A DNA stretch of 64,000 bases from Steroidobacter gossypii (GTDB taxonomy: Bacteria; Pseudomonadota; Gammaproteobacteria; Steroidobacterales; Steroidobacteraceae): positions 868,001 to 932,000 of the forward strand of contig NZ_JAEVLS010000002.1 of the NCBI RefSeq assembly GCF_016801985.1. The letters run 5' to 3'. Both the position numbers and the translations under genes were made by a program. Below, in pieces: positions 50,585 through 59,743 of this stretch (its first letter is position 1; each line of letters opens with the position of its first letter). Under the pieces are notes generated by a model. That model was given only the letters and a program-made list of their open reading frames with translations. It was not told where the DNA came from and ran no database searches.

Positions 50585-53045
50585 TCGACAGGCGAGGCGC
50601 AGTAGCCCCAGCTACATACTGCTCGAAGGCTTCAGCGCCCACGCCAAGACCATCCAGCGCTACCAGAAGGGCAAGCATGTGATGGCCGAGCCGGGATTCC
50701 TGGATCTGCGCAGCGATCTGGGCTTCGGCGCCGGCAGCCGCGAAAAAATTCTGTCGGCGTGGAGCGACGGTCTCAGCCAGCTCAACGTCAACATTCGATA
50801 CAACGCCGAGGTGCGCAAGATCGGCGGCGGCAAGGGCGCGTTCTCGATCCAGCTGGTCAGCGGCGAAGTCATCCAGGCCGCCTTCGTGGTGCTGGCCATC
50901 GGCCTGGAAGGCAACCCGCGCAAGCTCGGCACGCCCGGCGAGGACCTGGCGCGCGTTCAATATCAGCTGGACGATCCCAAGGAATTCAGCAACGAGACCA
51001 TCCTGGTGGTGGGCGCGGGCGACTCGGCCATCGAAAACGCGCTGGCGCTGGCCGAGCAGAACGACGTCTGGATCCTGAATCGCGGCAAGGAATTCAGCCG
51101 CGCCAAGGATGCGAATCTCAACGCAGTCGTGGCGGCCATCACCGATCCGCGCCGGCGGCTCAATTGTTACTACGAGACCAGCATCAAGAGCGTGACTCAG
51201 ACCGGCGGGGCGGTGCCGCTCACGGTGGTGATGCAGACGCCCGCGGGCGAGAAGACGGTGCAGTGTCATCGCATCATCGCGCGCCTGGGCGCGATCCCAC
51301 CGCGCAAGTTCGTGGAGTCGATCGGCATCAAGTTCCCGAACGAGCGGGCGGATGCGATCCCGGCCCTGTCGCGCCACTACGAGAGCAACGTGCCCGGCGT
51401 CTACATCATCGGCTCGCTGGCCGGCTTTCCGCTGATCAAGCAGGCGATGAACCAGGGCTACGACGTGGTCGAGTTCATCAACGGCAACGACGTGAAGCCG
51501 GCCGATCATCCATTGCTCGAATATCAGTTTTTCGGGCTGCCGTTCGAGCGCACCGTGGACGAGATCGTGGAGCGCTTCCAGACGCTGATCCCGATGTTTC
51601 GTGAGATGAATGCGCTCGCATTTCGGGAGCTGGTGATCGAGAGCGATCTGATGGTGGCGTTTCCGCCGGGCGCGGAGTTCGAGGATGCGCGCCGGCGCAT
51701 GGCGCAGCTGCAGAAGAAGCTCGCCAAGAAAGATCCGCAGCCGCGCATGACCCGCGTCATCCGCGAAGGCGAGGTAATCTATCAGCCCGGTGAGTTCGGC
51801 ACCTCCTTCTTCACCATCGTGGACGGCGAAGTGCTGCTCGAAGCCACCGGGCCACAGAAGATTCGCACGCGCCTGGGGCGCGGCGAGTTTTTCGGCGAGA
51901 TGAGTCTGCTCTCCGGCAGGCCGCGTCTGGAAAAGGCCATCGCGGGTCCCGGTTGCATCCTGGTGGAAACGCCGCGCCGGACCATGCTGAAGCTGATGAA
52001 CTCCAACGAGGAGGTTCGCAGCGGCATCGACTGGATTTTCATCGTGCGCGAGTTGCAGCGGCATTTCGCGCCGTTCGCCTCGCTGAGGGAGCTACGCAAC
52101 ATCGCGACCCGCGTGACGTTGCGAAAGCTCAAGGCGGGCGAAGTGTTGTTTGCGGAAGGCGAGACGGGCGACTCGCTCTTCGTGCTGCGCTCGGGTGCGA
52201 TCACGTTGCTACGTCGCCAGGGCGAGGCCGACCAGCTCGTCTCGCAGGTTCGCTCCGGCCAGCTGATCGGCGAGATGGCGCTGATGGGCGATCCGATCCG
52301 GCGCGAAACCGCCACCGCCAACGTGGCGGCGGAGTTGATCGAGATCAAGCGTCGCGAATTCCTCGAGCTCACACGGCGCGACGACGCACGCCTGGACCCG
52401 TTGCAGAAAGATGTGAGTCGGCGCGTGGTCGACAAGGCACGCATGCAAGTGCGGCCCGAAGCGGGCACGCTGATGAACTTCCTGATGGACGAGGGGCTGG
52501 GCGAGGCGACCAACGTCCTGGTCATCGACGAGGCGCTGTGCGTCGGTTGTGACAACTGCGAGAAGGCCTGCGCCGAAACGCATCAAGGCGTGTCGCGACT
52601 GGATCGCGAGGCCGGCGCCACCTTTGGCAACATTCACATCCCGATTTCCTGCCGGCACTGCGAGCAGCCTCATTGCATGAAGGATTGCCCGCCGAACGCG
52701 TTGCGTCGATCGGAAACTGGCGAGGTTTACATCAACGAAACCTGCATCGGCTGCGGCAATTGCGAGGCGAACTGTCCGTACGGCGTGATTCGCATGGTGT
52801 ACGACGCGCCGAAAAAGCCCGGCCTGGTGTCGTGGATGATCTTCGCCATGGGCAGTGGCCCCGGCGAGCAGCCCGACTACAAGCCCTCGGCCAAGTCCAA
52901 GGAAAAAGGCAAGAAGGCCACCAAGTGCGATGCCTGCGTCGGCATCAAGGGCGGCCCGGCGTGCGTGCGCGCCTGCCCGACCGGTGCGGCCATTCGCATC
53001 GGTCCGGAGCAGTTCGTCGACCTGGTCGAGGAGCGGAAGCGGTGA
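50514..53045 (+). CDS. FAD/NAD(P) oxidoreductase fused to two cyclic-nucleotide-binding domains and a four-cluster ferredoxin domain
   Basis: The 843-residue cytosolic protein has four parts. Residues 1-325 are a thioredoxin-reductase-like flavoprotein with GXGXXG motifs at 8-13 (IIGAGPAG) and 167-172 (VVGAGDSAIE) but no CXXC disulfide. Residues about 413-515 and 531-625 are two cNMP-binding domains (FFGEMSLLSGRPR, LIGEMALMGDPIRR). Residues 670-835 hold 16 cysteines in four sets (676/679/682/686, 713/716/721/725, 744/747/750/754, 805/808/817/821), the pattern of NrfC/DmsB-type [4Fe-4S] electron-transfer subunits. It overlaps the next gene (GTGA). It likely feeds NAD(P)H electrons to the membrane partner; the cNMP ligand is unknown. 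Confidence 0.85.
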   Translation: MYQIAIIGAGPAGLSAAARAAARDRQARRSSPSYILLEGFSAHAKTIQRYQKGKHVMAEPGFLDLRSDLGFGAGSREKILSAWSDGLSQLNVNIRYNAEVRKIGGGKGAFSIQLVSGEVIQAAFVVLAIGLEGNPRKLGTPGEDLARVQYQLDDPKEFSNETILVVGAGDSAIENALALAEQNDVWILNRGKEFSRAKDANLNAVVAAITDPRRRLNCYYETSIKSVTQTGGAVPLTVVMQTPAGEKTVQCHRIIARLGAIPPRKFVESIGIKFPNERADAIPALSRHYESNVPGVYIIGSLAGFPLIKQAMNQGYDVVEFINGNDVKPADHPLLEYQFFGLPFERTVDEIVERFQTLIPMFREMNALAFRELVIESDLMVAFPPGAEFEDARRRMAQLQKKLAKKDPQPRMTRVIREGEVIYQPGEFGTSFFTIVDGEVLLEATGPQKIRTRLGRGEFFGEMSLLSGRPRLEKAIAGPGCILVETPRRTMLKLMNSNEEVRSGIDWIFIVRELQRHFAPFASLRELRNIATRVTLRKLKAGEVLFAEGETGDSLFVLRSGAITLLRRQGEADQLVSQVRSGQLIGEMALMGDPIRRETATANVAAELIEIKRREFLELTRRDDARLDPLQKDVSRRVVDKARMQVRPEAGTLMNFLMDEGLGEATNVLVIDEALCVGCDNCEKACAETHQGVSRLDREAGATFGNIHIPISCRHCEQPHCMKDCPPNALRRSETGEVYINETCIGCGNCEANCPYGVIRMVYDAPKKPGLVSWMIFAMGSGPGEQPDYKPSAKSKEKGKKATKCDACVGIKGGPACVRACPTGAAIRIGPEQFVDLVEERKR

Positions 53046-53914
53046 TTCACCGCAATCTGCTTTCCTATCGCGGAGCCCGCTACCTGTGGTGGTCGCTGGG
53101 ACTGATCGTGGCTTCCTGCATTTTGTATGTGACGCAGGGCGACGCCCAGCCGCCCAATGGCGGCACCTGGCAAGGCTATGTGCTGGGCACGGTCGGAGCG
53201 CTGCTCATCGTGTGGCTCACGCTCCTGGGCATCCGCAAGCGCCGCTACAGCTCCACTATGGGAACGGTGCAAGGCTGGACTTCGGCGCATGTGTATCTGG
53301 GCTCGGCGCTGATCGTGGTCGCGACGCTGCATTCGGGACTGCAGATTGGCTGGAATCTGCACACGTTTGCGTATGTGCTCATGTGCGTGGTGATTCTGAG
53401 CGGCTTCTTTGGTTTGTACACCTACATGAGTTATCCGCAGCTCATCTCGAAGAATCGCGAGGGTGGAGCGCGAGCCGAGTTGTTTGCGGAGTTGTTCGAG
53501 CTGGACCGCAACGCGCGCGCCGTAGCGAGTCGCTGCGCGCCCGATGTGGCGATCGCCGTCGACAGCAGCATCGAACGCACCACGCTGGGCGGCGGGATTT
53601 ATTCGCAGTTGTTCAGTCGTGACGACTCGTACTTCGTTCGCGGCGCCGGCAAACCCGTGCGCAACACCGACCAGCAGCAAGTCATCGACTTCGTGGGCGC
53701 GCGTTTGCCGCGCGCCGCAAAGGGCGCCGAAGCCGCCAACTTGCAACAGCTCATCGTGTTGTTGTGCCGACGGCAGGCGGTGTTGCGCCGAATCCGCCGC
53801 GACATTCGTTTGTATGGTTGGCTGAAGATCTGGCTGTACTTCCATGTGCCGGTCACCATCGCGCTGCTCGTGGCGCTGGTGCTGCACATCATCGTGACGT
53901 TCTTCTACTGGTAG
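53042..53914 (+). CDS. b-type cytochrome-like integral membrane protein
   Basis: The 290-residue protein has four N-terminal hydrophobic segments (about 15-31, 45-63, 82-99, 107-129) and one C-terminal segment (about 261-289). Histidines at 83, 97, 107, 268 and 282 lie in or beside these helices and could ligate haem b. The stretch between helices 4 and 5 (about 130-255) is hydrophilic and probably folded on one face. It starts at a GTG overlapping the flavoprotein stop, so the two are probably made together. It may carry electrons from the Fe-S domain to quinol or the periplasm; no named family is certain. Confidence 0.7.
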   Translation: MIHRNLLSYRGARYLWWSLGLIVASCILYVTQGDAQPPNGGTWQGYVLGTVGALLIVWLTLLGIRKRRYSSTMGTVQGWTSAHVYLGSALIVVATLHSGLQIGWNLHTFAYVLMCVVILSGFFGLYTYMSYPQLISKNREGGARAELFAELFELDRNARAVASRCAPDVAIAVDSSIERTTLGGGIYSQLFSRDDSYFVRGAGKPVRNTDQQQVIDFVGARLPRAAKGAEAANLQQLIVLLCRRQAVLRRIRRDIRLYGWLKIWLYFHVPVTIALLVALVLHIIVTFFYW

Positions 53915-53929
53915 CGCGGGCTCAAGGAT

Positions 53930-55699
53930 ATGGACGCACTACTACGCGAGCTTCGAGAAGGTCCCGACGGGATCGCCGAATACTACGATACCGAGATCTC
54001 CAGCAAAGAGCTGACCATCGGCAGCTCCGCCGATCGCAACATCCAGCTGTTGGGCCGTGGCATCGCGGCCGAGCACGCCGTGATCCGCCAGGCCGGCGCA
54101 CAGCTCGAGCTGGAATGCCGGCGAGGCGAGTACGTGCGCCTCAACGGCAAGAAAAAAGCGACCGCGAGACTCTCCATCGGCGATGTCATCGAGCTGGCGG
54201 GGCATCGGCTGCGTATCGCGCAGCCGCCACCGGGATTCTCCGTCGCCATCGAGCTGCAGCCGAACGATCAGATCGACGCCAGCACGTTCGAAAGCGCGTT
54301 TCGCACCGACCTGTCGCAGACCTGGCTCGGCAAGCGCACTATGGCGTGGGCAGGTGTGGCCGTGGTGATGCTGTTCGGTTTGATATTGCCATTGATGGTG
54401 TACAAGGCGCATCGCGCCGACAATCCCGTGCCCTCGTGGTTTCCTGGCGATGAGTTCTGGAATTCGGGACCGCTGCATCAGGTGCATCAGCAAGCGATCG
54501 GCGACCGCTGCGAGACGTGCCACGAGAAGTTGTTCCAACGCGTGCAGGACTCGGCGTGCGAGACCTGTCATCGCACCACGCACGATCACATCATGCCGGC
54601 GCGTCTCGCGCTCACCGAGCTCGGGCCGACGCCGCGCTGTGCCACCTGTCATCGCGAACACAACGAACCGCAAACGTTCCTGGTCAACCGCAGCGACAGC
54701 AGCTGCATCGATTGCCATGGCAAGCCGCAGCACGGCTTCGGTGAGATCAAGATGGATCCGGTGAACGGGTTCGCTCTCGACCGGCATCCCGAATTCAAAG
54801 CGCATCTGCTGGCATCGGTCGCCGGACAGGCGGCGGGACGCGGCTTCAGCTACGACTGGAAGACCGTGGTCGCCGAGTTGGACAAGGCCGTGGAGCAATC
54901 CAACCTGAAGTTCTCGCATCGTCAGCATCTCGATCCGAACCGGGTGCTGCGACGTGGCGATAGCAAACCCATGAACTGCGCGGATTGTCACCGCCTCGAG
55001 CCGGATGGCGAGCACTTCGAACCGATCACTCAGGAGAAGCAGTGCGCGCAATGTCACGAGCTGACGTTCGATCCGGGCGCGCCCGATCGACAGCTGCCGC
55101 ATGGCAGGCCGCGCGAAGTGGTGCTCACGTTGCAGGACTACTTCACGCGCAAGTTTTCTGACCCGAACTTCGGTCGCGTCGCCACGCGTGAGCGTCGCCG
55201 CTTGCCAGGACAGGATCGGGAAGAGGAGACCTGCGACGGCGAGCCGTTCGACTGCGCCATGCGCAGCGCGAAGAAGGAGATCGAAAGTCAGTTCACACGG
55301 CGCGGCTGCGTCGGCTGTCACGCCGTCATCGACACCAAGGTCGCCAATGTGTTCGACCGGTTCCAGGTCGTGCCCATCCGGTTCGCGCGCGACTATTTCC
55401 CGGCCAACCGCTTCGACCATCGCAGTCATCAGATTCAGGGAAAGCTGACGGGCGACGACGCGTGCCTGTCGTGTCACGCCGCCAAAAAATCCACCGACAG
55501 CAGTGATCTGATGGTGCCCGGAATTGCGAAATGCACGGAGTGTCATGGCGACAAAGCCGCCGCCGAAAGAGTCACCGTGCAATGCGTGAGCTGCCACGAA
55601 TATCACCCGCGTCAACCCTCGCTGCTGGATGCTATCGGCACGCAGACGAGGAATCGCGAAACCGAAACCGCGCCTCGCGCCGAACTCGCTGGATTATGA
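53930..55699 (+). CDS. FHA domain - transmembrane - decaheme cytochrome c protein
   Basis: The 589-residue protein has an N-terminal FHA domain (about 27-95, LTIGSSADRNIQLLGRGI, AAEHAVIR), one transmembrane helix (about 137-158) and a periplasmic domain with ten CXXCH motifs (CETCH twice, CATCH, CIDCH, CADCH, CAQCH, CVGCH, CLSCH, CTECH, CVSCH). The FHA end should face the cytosol, where it could read phosphothreonine. The cytochrome c3-like haem part faces the periplasm. It overlaps the next gene (ATGA). A function in transferring electrons across the envelope is inferred. Confidence 0.85.
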   Translation: MDALLRELREGPDGIAEYYDTEISSKELTIGSSADRNIQLLGRGIAAEHAVIRQAGAQLELECRRGEYVRLNGKKKATARLSIGDVIELAGHRLRIAQPPPGFSVAIELQPNDQIDASTFESAFRTDLSQTWLGKRTMAWAGVAVVMLFGLILPLMVYKAHRADNPVPSWFPGDEFWNSGPLHQVHQQAIGDRCETCHEKLFQRVQDSACETCHRTTHDHIMPARLALTELGPTPRCATCHREHNEPQTFLVNRSDSSCIDCHGKPQHGFGEIKMDPVNGFALDRHPEFKAHLLASVAGQAAGRGFSYDWKTVVAELDKAVEQSNLKFSHRQHLDPNRVLRRGDSKPMNCADCHRLEPDGEHFEPITQEKQCAQCHELTFDPGAPDRQLPHGRPREVVLTLQDYFTRKFSDPNFGRVATRERRRLPGQDREEETCDGEPFDCAMRSAKKEIESQFTRRGCVGCHAVIDTKVANVFDRFQVVPIRFARDYFPANRFDHRSHQIQGKLTGDDACLSCHAAKKSTDSSDLMVPGIAKCTECHGDKAAAERVTVQCVSCHEYHPRQPSLLDAIGTQTRNRETETAPRAELAGL

Positions 55700-57762
55700 A
55701 AGACGTTTCCACCCCATCGCGTGCGAGGCGACTGTTGCTGCTGCCGTTCATGGCGGCGCTCCTGGTTGCCTGTTCCGGCGGCTCGTCAGTGACTCCAGAC
55801 ACCGGCACCGACGTGAGCAATCCGGGCTGTAACGGCAGCTGTTTGAACACGGGCTTCAATCTCACCGTCGCCGACGTGCAACAAGTGATCGCGCAGGGCG
55901 TGGCTGAAGCGCAGGCCCGCGGCGTGAACGCAACGATCGCGGTCGTGGATCGCGTCGGCAATGTGCTCGCCGTGTATCGCATGGGTGACGCGTCGACACG
56001 CTCGGTGACGGTCACGACGTCACCCGCGGGTGACGCGCCGATTTCGGGTGGGCTGGAAGGAATTCGCCTGCCGACGCAGGCGTTGCAGCTGTTCATCGAT
56101 CATGCCGCCGCCATCGCCAAGGCAGTGACGGGCGCGTATCTGTCTTCGGAAGGCAACGCCTTCTCGACGCGTGTCGCCAGCCAGATCGTACAGGAGAACT
56201 TCAACCCGGGTGAACAGCTGCAGCCGGCCGGCCCGCTGTTCGGAGTGCAGTTCAGCTCGCTCGCGTGCTCGGATCTGGTCCGTCAGTTCAACGGCACCGC
56301 CCCGAGCATCGGGCCACAACGCACACCGCTGGGATTGTCAGCCGATCCGGGCGGCTTCCCACTGTACAAGGGTGGCACCGTCGTCGGTGGCGTGGGTGTG
56401 TTGGCCGATGGTTTCTACACCATCGACAAGAGCATTCTCGACCGCGACGTAGATATCGATGAGGCGATCGCGCTTGCCGCGACATTCGGGTTCAGCGCGC
56501 CGGTCGATCGACGCGCCGACCGCATCACGGTCGATGGCAAAATCTTGCGCTTCACCGACGTGGAGTTCGCGGAGCTGAGCACGAACCCGCAGCTGGCGCC
56601 GGGTTTCGCATCGCTCGCGCCGACGGTGGGACAGGTGATCCCGGTGTTGGGTTACACCGACGGTGTGATTCGCGACGGCACCGTGTTCGGTCAGCCGGGC
56701 TCCGGCATTCGACCCGATGCGGATCAGAATTTCCCAGGACGCGATGCTTTCGTGCTGGTCGATGAGACCAATACGTTGCGTTTTCCGCCGCGCACCGGCA
56801 CTGACGCCGCTGTGGTCGGTGGGGCAGTGCTTTCCGAGAGCGAAGTTCGCACGTTGTTACAATCAGCACTCGATGTAGCAAATCGCGCGCGTGCGCAGAT
56901 CCGCCGTCCGACAGGTTCGCAGGCTCGTGTCACGATCTCGGTGGTCGACACTCAAGGTGCGATTCTCGGCATCGCACGCACGCGCGATGCGCCACTGTTC
57001 GGCACGGATGTTTCTTTGCAGAAGGCGCGAACGGCAGCGTTCATGTCCTCGAACACAGCTGCGGCGTTCGTCGCCACGCTGCCCGATGCGAAATATCTTG
57101 CCACGACCGACGCCGGCGCCAGCGTGGTCCGCGCCATTCCATTGAATAGCTACGTCGCTCAGTTCCAGGCGTTCATGAACAATCCGAATGCCCTGGCGGA
57201 CGGATCGATCGCGTACACCGATCGCGCGTTCGGCAATCTGGCGCGGCCGTTCTTTCCGGACGGCATCAACTATGAAAACCAGGGGCCGCTGAGCAAGCCC
57301 AGGGGCGAGTGGAGTCCGTTCTCCACCGGCATGCAGCTGGATCTGTCGATCAACGCGATCCTGCAACACGTATTGTTCGTCTCCGGCTTGCCGGTGCCCG
57401 ACGTGGCGCCCGGCTGCGCCGGCGTGCAACTGGCCAACGATCTGAGCAGCGTCGGACAGACCATCGCCGGAGTGCGACTGGGCAACGGCTTGCAGATCTT
57501 CCCGGGCAGCGTGCCGATTTATCGTGGCAATACGTTGATCGGTGGCATCGGCGTGTCGGGCGATGGTGTCGATCAGGACGACATGATCGCGTTCCTGGGC
57601 TTGCAGAATGCCGGTCAGGCGCTCAATGGCGCGATCAACAATGCGCCCCCCGAGATGCGCGCCGACACGCTGACGCCGATGGGTGTGCGTCTTCGCTACG
57701 TGCAGTGTCCGCAAGCGCCGTTCATCGACGTCACGGACGACAACGTGTGTGGAGGGATGTGA
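55696..57762 (+). CDS. Lipoprotein with two GlcG/HbpS-type domains
   Basis: The 688-residue protein starts at ATG 55696, overlapping the preceding stop. A lipoprotein signal ends in LLVAC. Two copies of a GlcG/HbpS-like fold are recognisable, one after LTVADVQQVIAQGVAEAQAR (with IAVVDRVGNVLAVYRMGD) and one after LSESEVRTLLQSALDVANRA (with ISVVDTQGAILGIART). Members of this family bind haem or small ligands; here a haem-handling or sensing role beside multiheme cytochromes is plausible. Exact function is unknown. Confidence 0.78.
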   Translation: MKDVSTPSRARRLLLLPFMAALLVACSGGSSVTPDTGTDVSNPGCNGSCLNTGFNLTVADVQQVIAQGVAEAQARGVNATIAVVDRVGNVLAVYRMGDASTRSVTVTTSPAGDAPISGGLEGIRLPTQALQLFIDHAAAIAKAVTGAYLSSEGNAFSTRVASQIVQENFNPGEQLQPAGPLFGVQFSSLACSDLVRQFNGTAPSIGPQRTPLGLSADPGGFPLYKGGTVVGGVGVLADGFYTIDKSILDRDVDIDEAIALAATFGFSAPVDRRADRITVDGKILRFTDVEFAELSTNPQLAPGFASLAPTVGQVIPVLGYTDGVIRDGTVFGQPGSGIRPDADQNFPGRDAFVLVDETNTLRFPPRTGTDAAVVGGAVLSESEVRTLLQSALDVANRARAQIRRPTGSQARVTISVVDTQGAILGIARTRDAPLFGTDVSLQKARTAAFMSSNTAAAFVATLPDAKYLATTDAGASVVRAIPLNSYVAQFQAFMNNPNALADGSIAYTDRAFGNLARPFFPDGINYENQGPLSKPRGEWSPFSTGMQLDLSINAILQHVLFVSGLPVPDVAPGCAGVQLANDLSSVGQTIAGVRLGNGLQIFPGSVPIYRGNTLIGGIGVSGDGVDQDDMIAFLGLQNAGQALNGAINNAPPEMRADTLTPMGVRLRYVQCPQAPFIDVTDDNVCGGM

Positions 57763-57763
57763 C

Positions 57764-59731
57764 GTGAGGAAAAGACGTCGACCACTAACGACCTCGTTGC
57801 TGACCCTCAGCACTTTCGTTGTCACTGCCACTGCGTGGTCGACGACGGCGAGTGCGCAGGAAGTTTGCTATCAGGACGACGTCGGGCGCATCGTGAAGCG
57901 CCGTCGTCCCGGTTACACGGAAGTGCCTTGTCCGCAGGAGGGCGCCGCGCCTCAAGCGCCGATCCCAAGTGAAGGCGTGCCGCCGCCGGAGACACAGCAG
58001 GTCGTGCCCGTGCCCACGCCGCAGCGAGTCGTGCCGTTGCCGCCGCGTGAAGCGCAACCCGACGTGCCAGCTTCCGTTGAAGACACCGGCCGCGCGCCTC
58101 GTCGGCGAACGATCGAGCGTGCGCCGCCAGCATCCATTTCGCCAATCCCGCGTCCCGGGCTTGCTGATTTCGTGGACTCGGTGCCCATGCCCGATCGCTG
58201 GCGCATCGTCGACACGCTGGGTTACAAGGAACGTTGGTGGGATCCATACAACCGCAACGTGCTGAAAGCGGACAAGCCGGTGGTCGGCGAGGATTGGTTC
58301 TTCAATCTCGGCCTGATCTCCGACACCGTGTACGAGCTGCGCGAAGTGCCGACACCCGTGGGCGCGATCTCCACCGATCAGCCGGGCGGCATCGACGTGT
58401 TCGGCAGCTTCGATCAATGGTCGATGTCCCAGAACGTCAGCGCCGAGCTGGTCTATTACAAGGGCAACACGGTCTTCAAGCCACCTGACTGGGAATTCCG
58501 TGTCACGCCGGTGTTTTCGTACAACTACACCGAGCTGGAAGAAGTGCAGGGCGTGAATGCCGATGCCCGACGCGGCCTGGACCGTGACGACACCTTCGTC
58601 GGCTTGCAGGCGGCGTTCGTGGATCGCCACATTCGCAATGTTTCGGACAACTACGATTTCGACAGTTTCCGGATCGGCATCCAGCCGTTCTCGTCGGACT
58701 TCCGTGGCTTCTTGTTCCAGGACAATCAGCTTGGCGCGCGCCTGTTCGGCACGCGCGACAACAACAAGTGGCAGTACAACATCGCGTACTTCCGTCGCCT
58801 GGAAAAGGACACCAACAGCGGCTTGAACGACGTGGGTGAGACGCCGCGTGAGGATGACGTGTTCGTGGTGAACCTGTATCGGCAGGATTTCCCGGTGCTG
58901 GGCTTCACCTCGCAAGCCACGGTGCTCCACAACCGCAATCGCGACGACGAGATTTTCTACAACGCCAACGGTTTCATCGAGCGGCCGTCGTCGCTCGGGC
59001 TGGAGAACCTGCGCGAGTACGATGTGACCTATGTCGGTTATAACGGCGACGGTCACTTCGGCCGGCTCAATCTGACGACTTCGGTGTATTACGCGTTCGG
59101 CGACGAAACGCCGAGCGTGTTCGTCAACCAGGAGGTGGATATCAGCGCCGTGTTCGCGGCCGCTGAGTTGTCGGTGGATTTCGATTGGATCCGTCCACGC
59201 CTGTCGCTGCTCTATGGCAGCGGCGACGACAATCCGTTCGACGACGAGGCCAATGGCTTCGACGCGGTGTTCGAGAATCCACAGTTCGCCGGCGCGGACA
59301 CCAGCTACTTCATTCGCCAGGCCGTGCCTTTGATCGGCGGCGGCCGGGTGGCGCTGGCGACTCGTAACGGCGTGTTGAACAACTTGCGCTCGTCGAAGGA
59401 GCAGGGGCAGTCGAACTTCACCAATCCCGGCGTGCTGCTGGCGGGACTGGGCGTCGACATGGACCTGATGCCGACCCTGCGCGTCTCGCTCAATGCCAAC
59501 TCGCTGTACTTCGACGATACGGCGGTGCTCGAGGTGGCGCGCAATCAGGGGCCCATCGACAAGCACATCGGCTACGACGTGTCGGCTTCATTGATCTATC
59601 GCCCGCTGATGTCGCAGAACATCGTGGTGCGGGCGTCGTACGCGACCCTGATTGCCGGGGATGGCTTCGATGCGCTGTTCCCGGACGAGGATCCGGGCTA
59701 CTTCCTGCTCAACGCCATTTTCGCCTACTGA
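57764..59731 (+). CDS. Predicted outer-membrane beta-barrel protein of the redox cluster
   Basis: The GTG at 57764 follows GGAGGG by 7 bases and gives 655 residues. A signal peptide (ending TTASAQEV) is followed by a short Cys-containing segment (CYQDDVGRIVKRRRPGYTEV), a Pro-rich linker to about residue 125, and alternating amphipathic strands to the end. The last residues are LLNAIFAY, an aromatic C-terminus expected of Bam-assembled barrels. Placed between multiheme cytochrome genes, it may be the porin of a porin-cytochrome conduit. It does not obviously match MtrB. Confidence 0.72.
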   Translation: MRKRRRPLTTSLLTLSTFVVTATAWSTTASAQEVCYQDDVGRIVKRRRPGYTEVPCPQEGAAPQAPIPSEGVPPPETQQVVPVPTPQRVVPLPPREAQPDVPASVEDTGRAPRRRTIERAPPASISPIPRPGLADFVDSVPMPDRWRIVDTLGYKERWWDPYNRNVLKADKPVVGEDWFFNLGLISDTVYELREVPTPVGAISTDQPGGIDVFGSFDQWSMSQNVSAELVYYKGNTVFKPPDWEFRVTPVFSYNYTELEEVQGVNADARRGLDRDDTFVGLQAAFVDRHIRNVSDNYDFDSFRIGIQPFSSDFRGFLFQDNQLGARLFGTRDNNKWQYNIAYFRRLEKDTNSGLNDVGETPREDDVFVVNLYRQDFPVLGFTSQATVLHNRNRDDEIFYNANGFIERPSSLGLENLREYDVTYVGYNGDGHFGRLNLTTSVYYAFGDETPSVFVNQEVDISAVFAAAELSVDFDWIRPRLSLLYGSGDDNPFDDEANGFDAVFENPQFAGADTSYFIRQAVPLIGGGRVALATRNGVLNNLRSSKEQGQSNFTNPGVLLAGLGVDMDLMPTLRVSLNANSLYFDDTAVLEVARNQGPIDKHIGYDVSASLIYRPLMSQNIVVRASYATLIAGDGFDALFPDEDPGYFLLNAIFAY

Positions 59732-59743
59732 GCTTGCGACCCG

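Noticed and set aside
57785-59566. A 593-codon minus-strand frame opposite the beta-barrel gene
   Set aside because: Shadow frame; the plus-strand barrel gene has a ribosome site, signal peptide and aromatic C-terminus.
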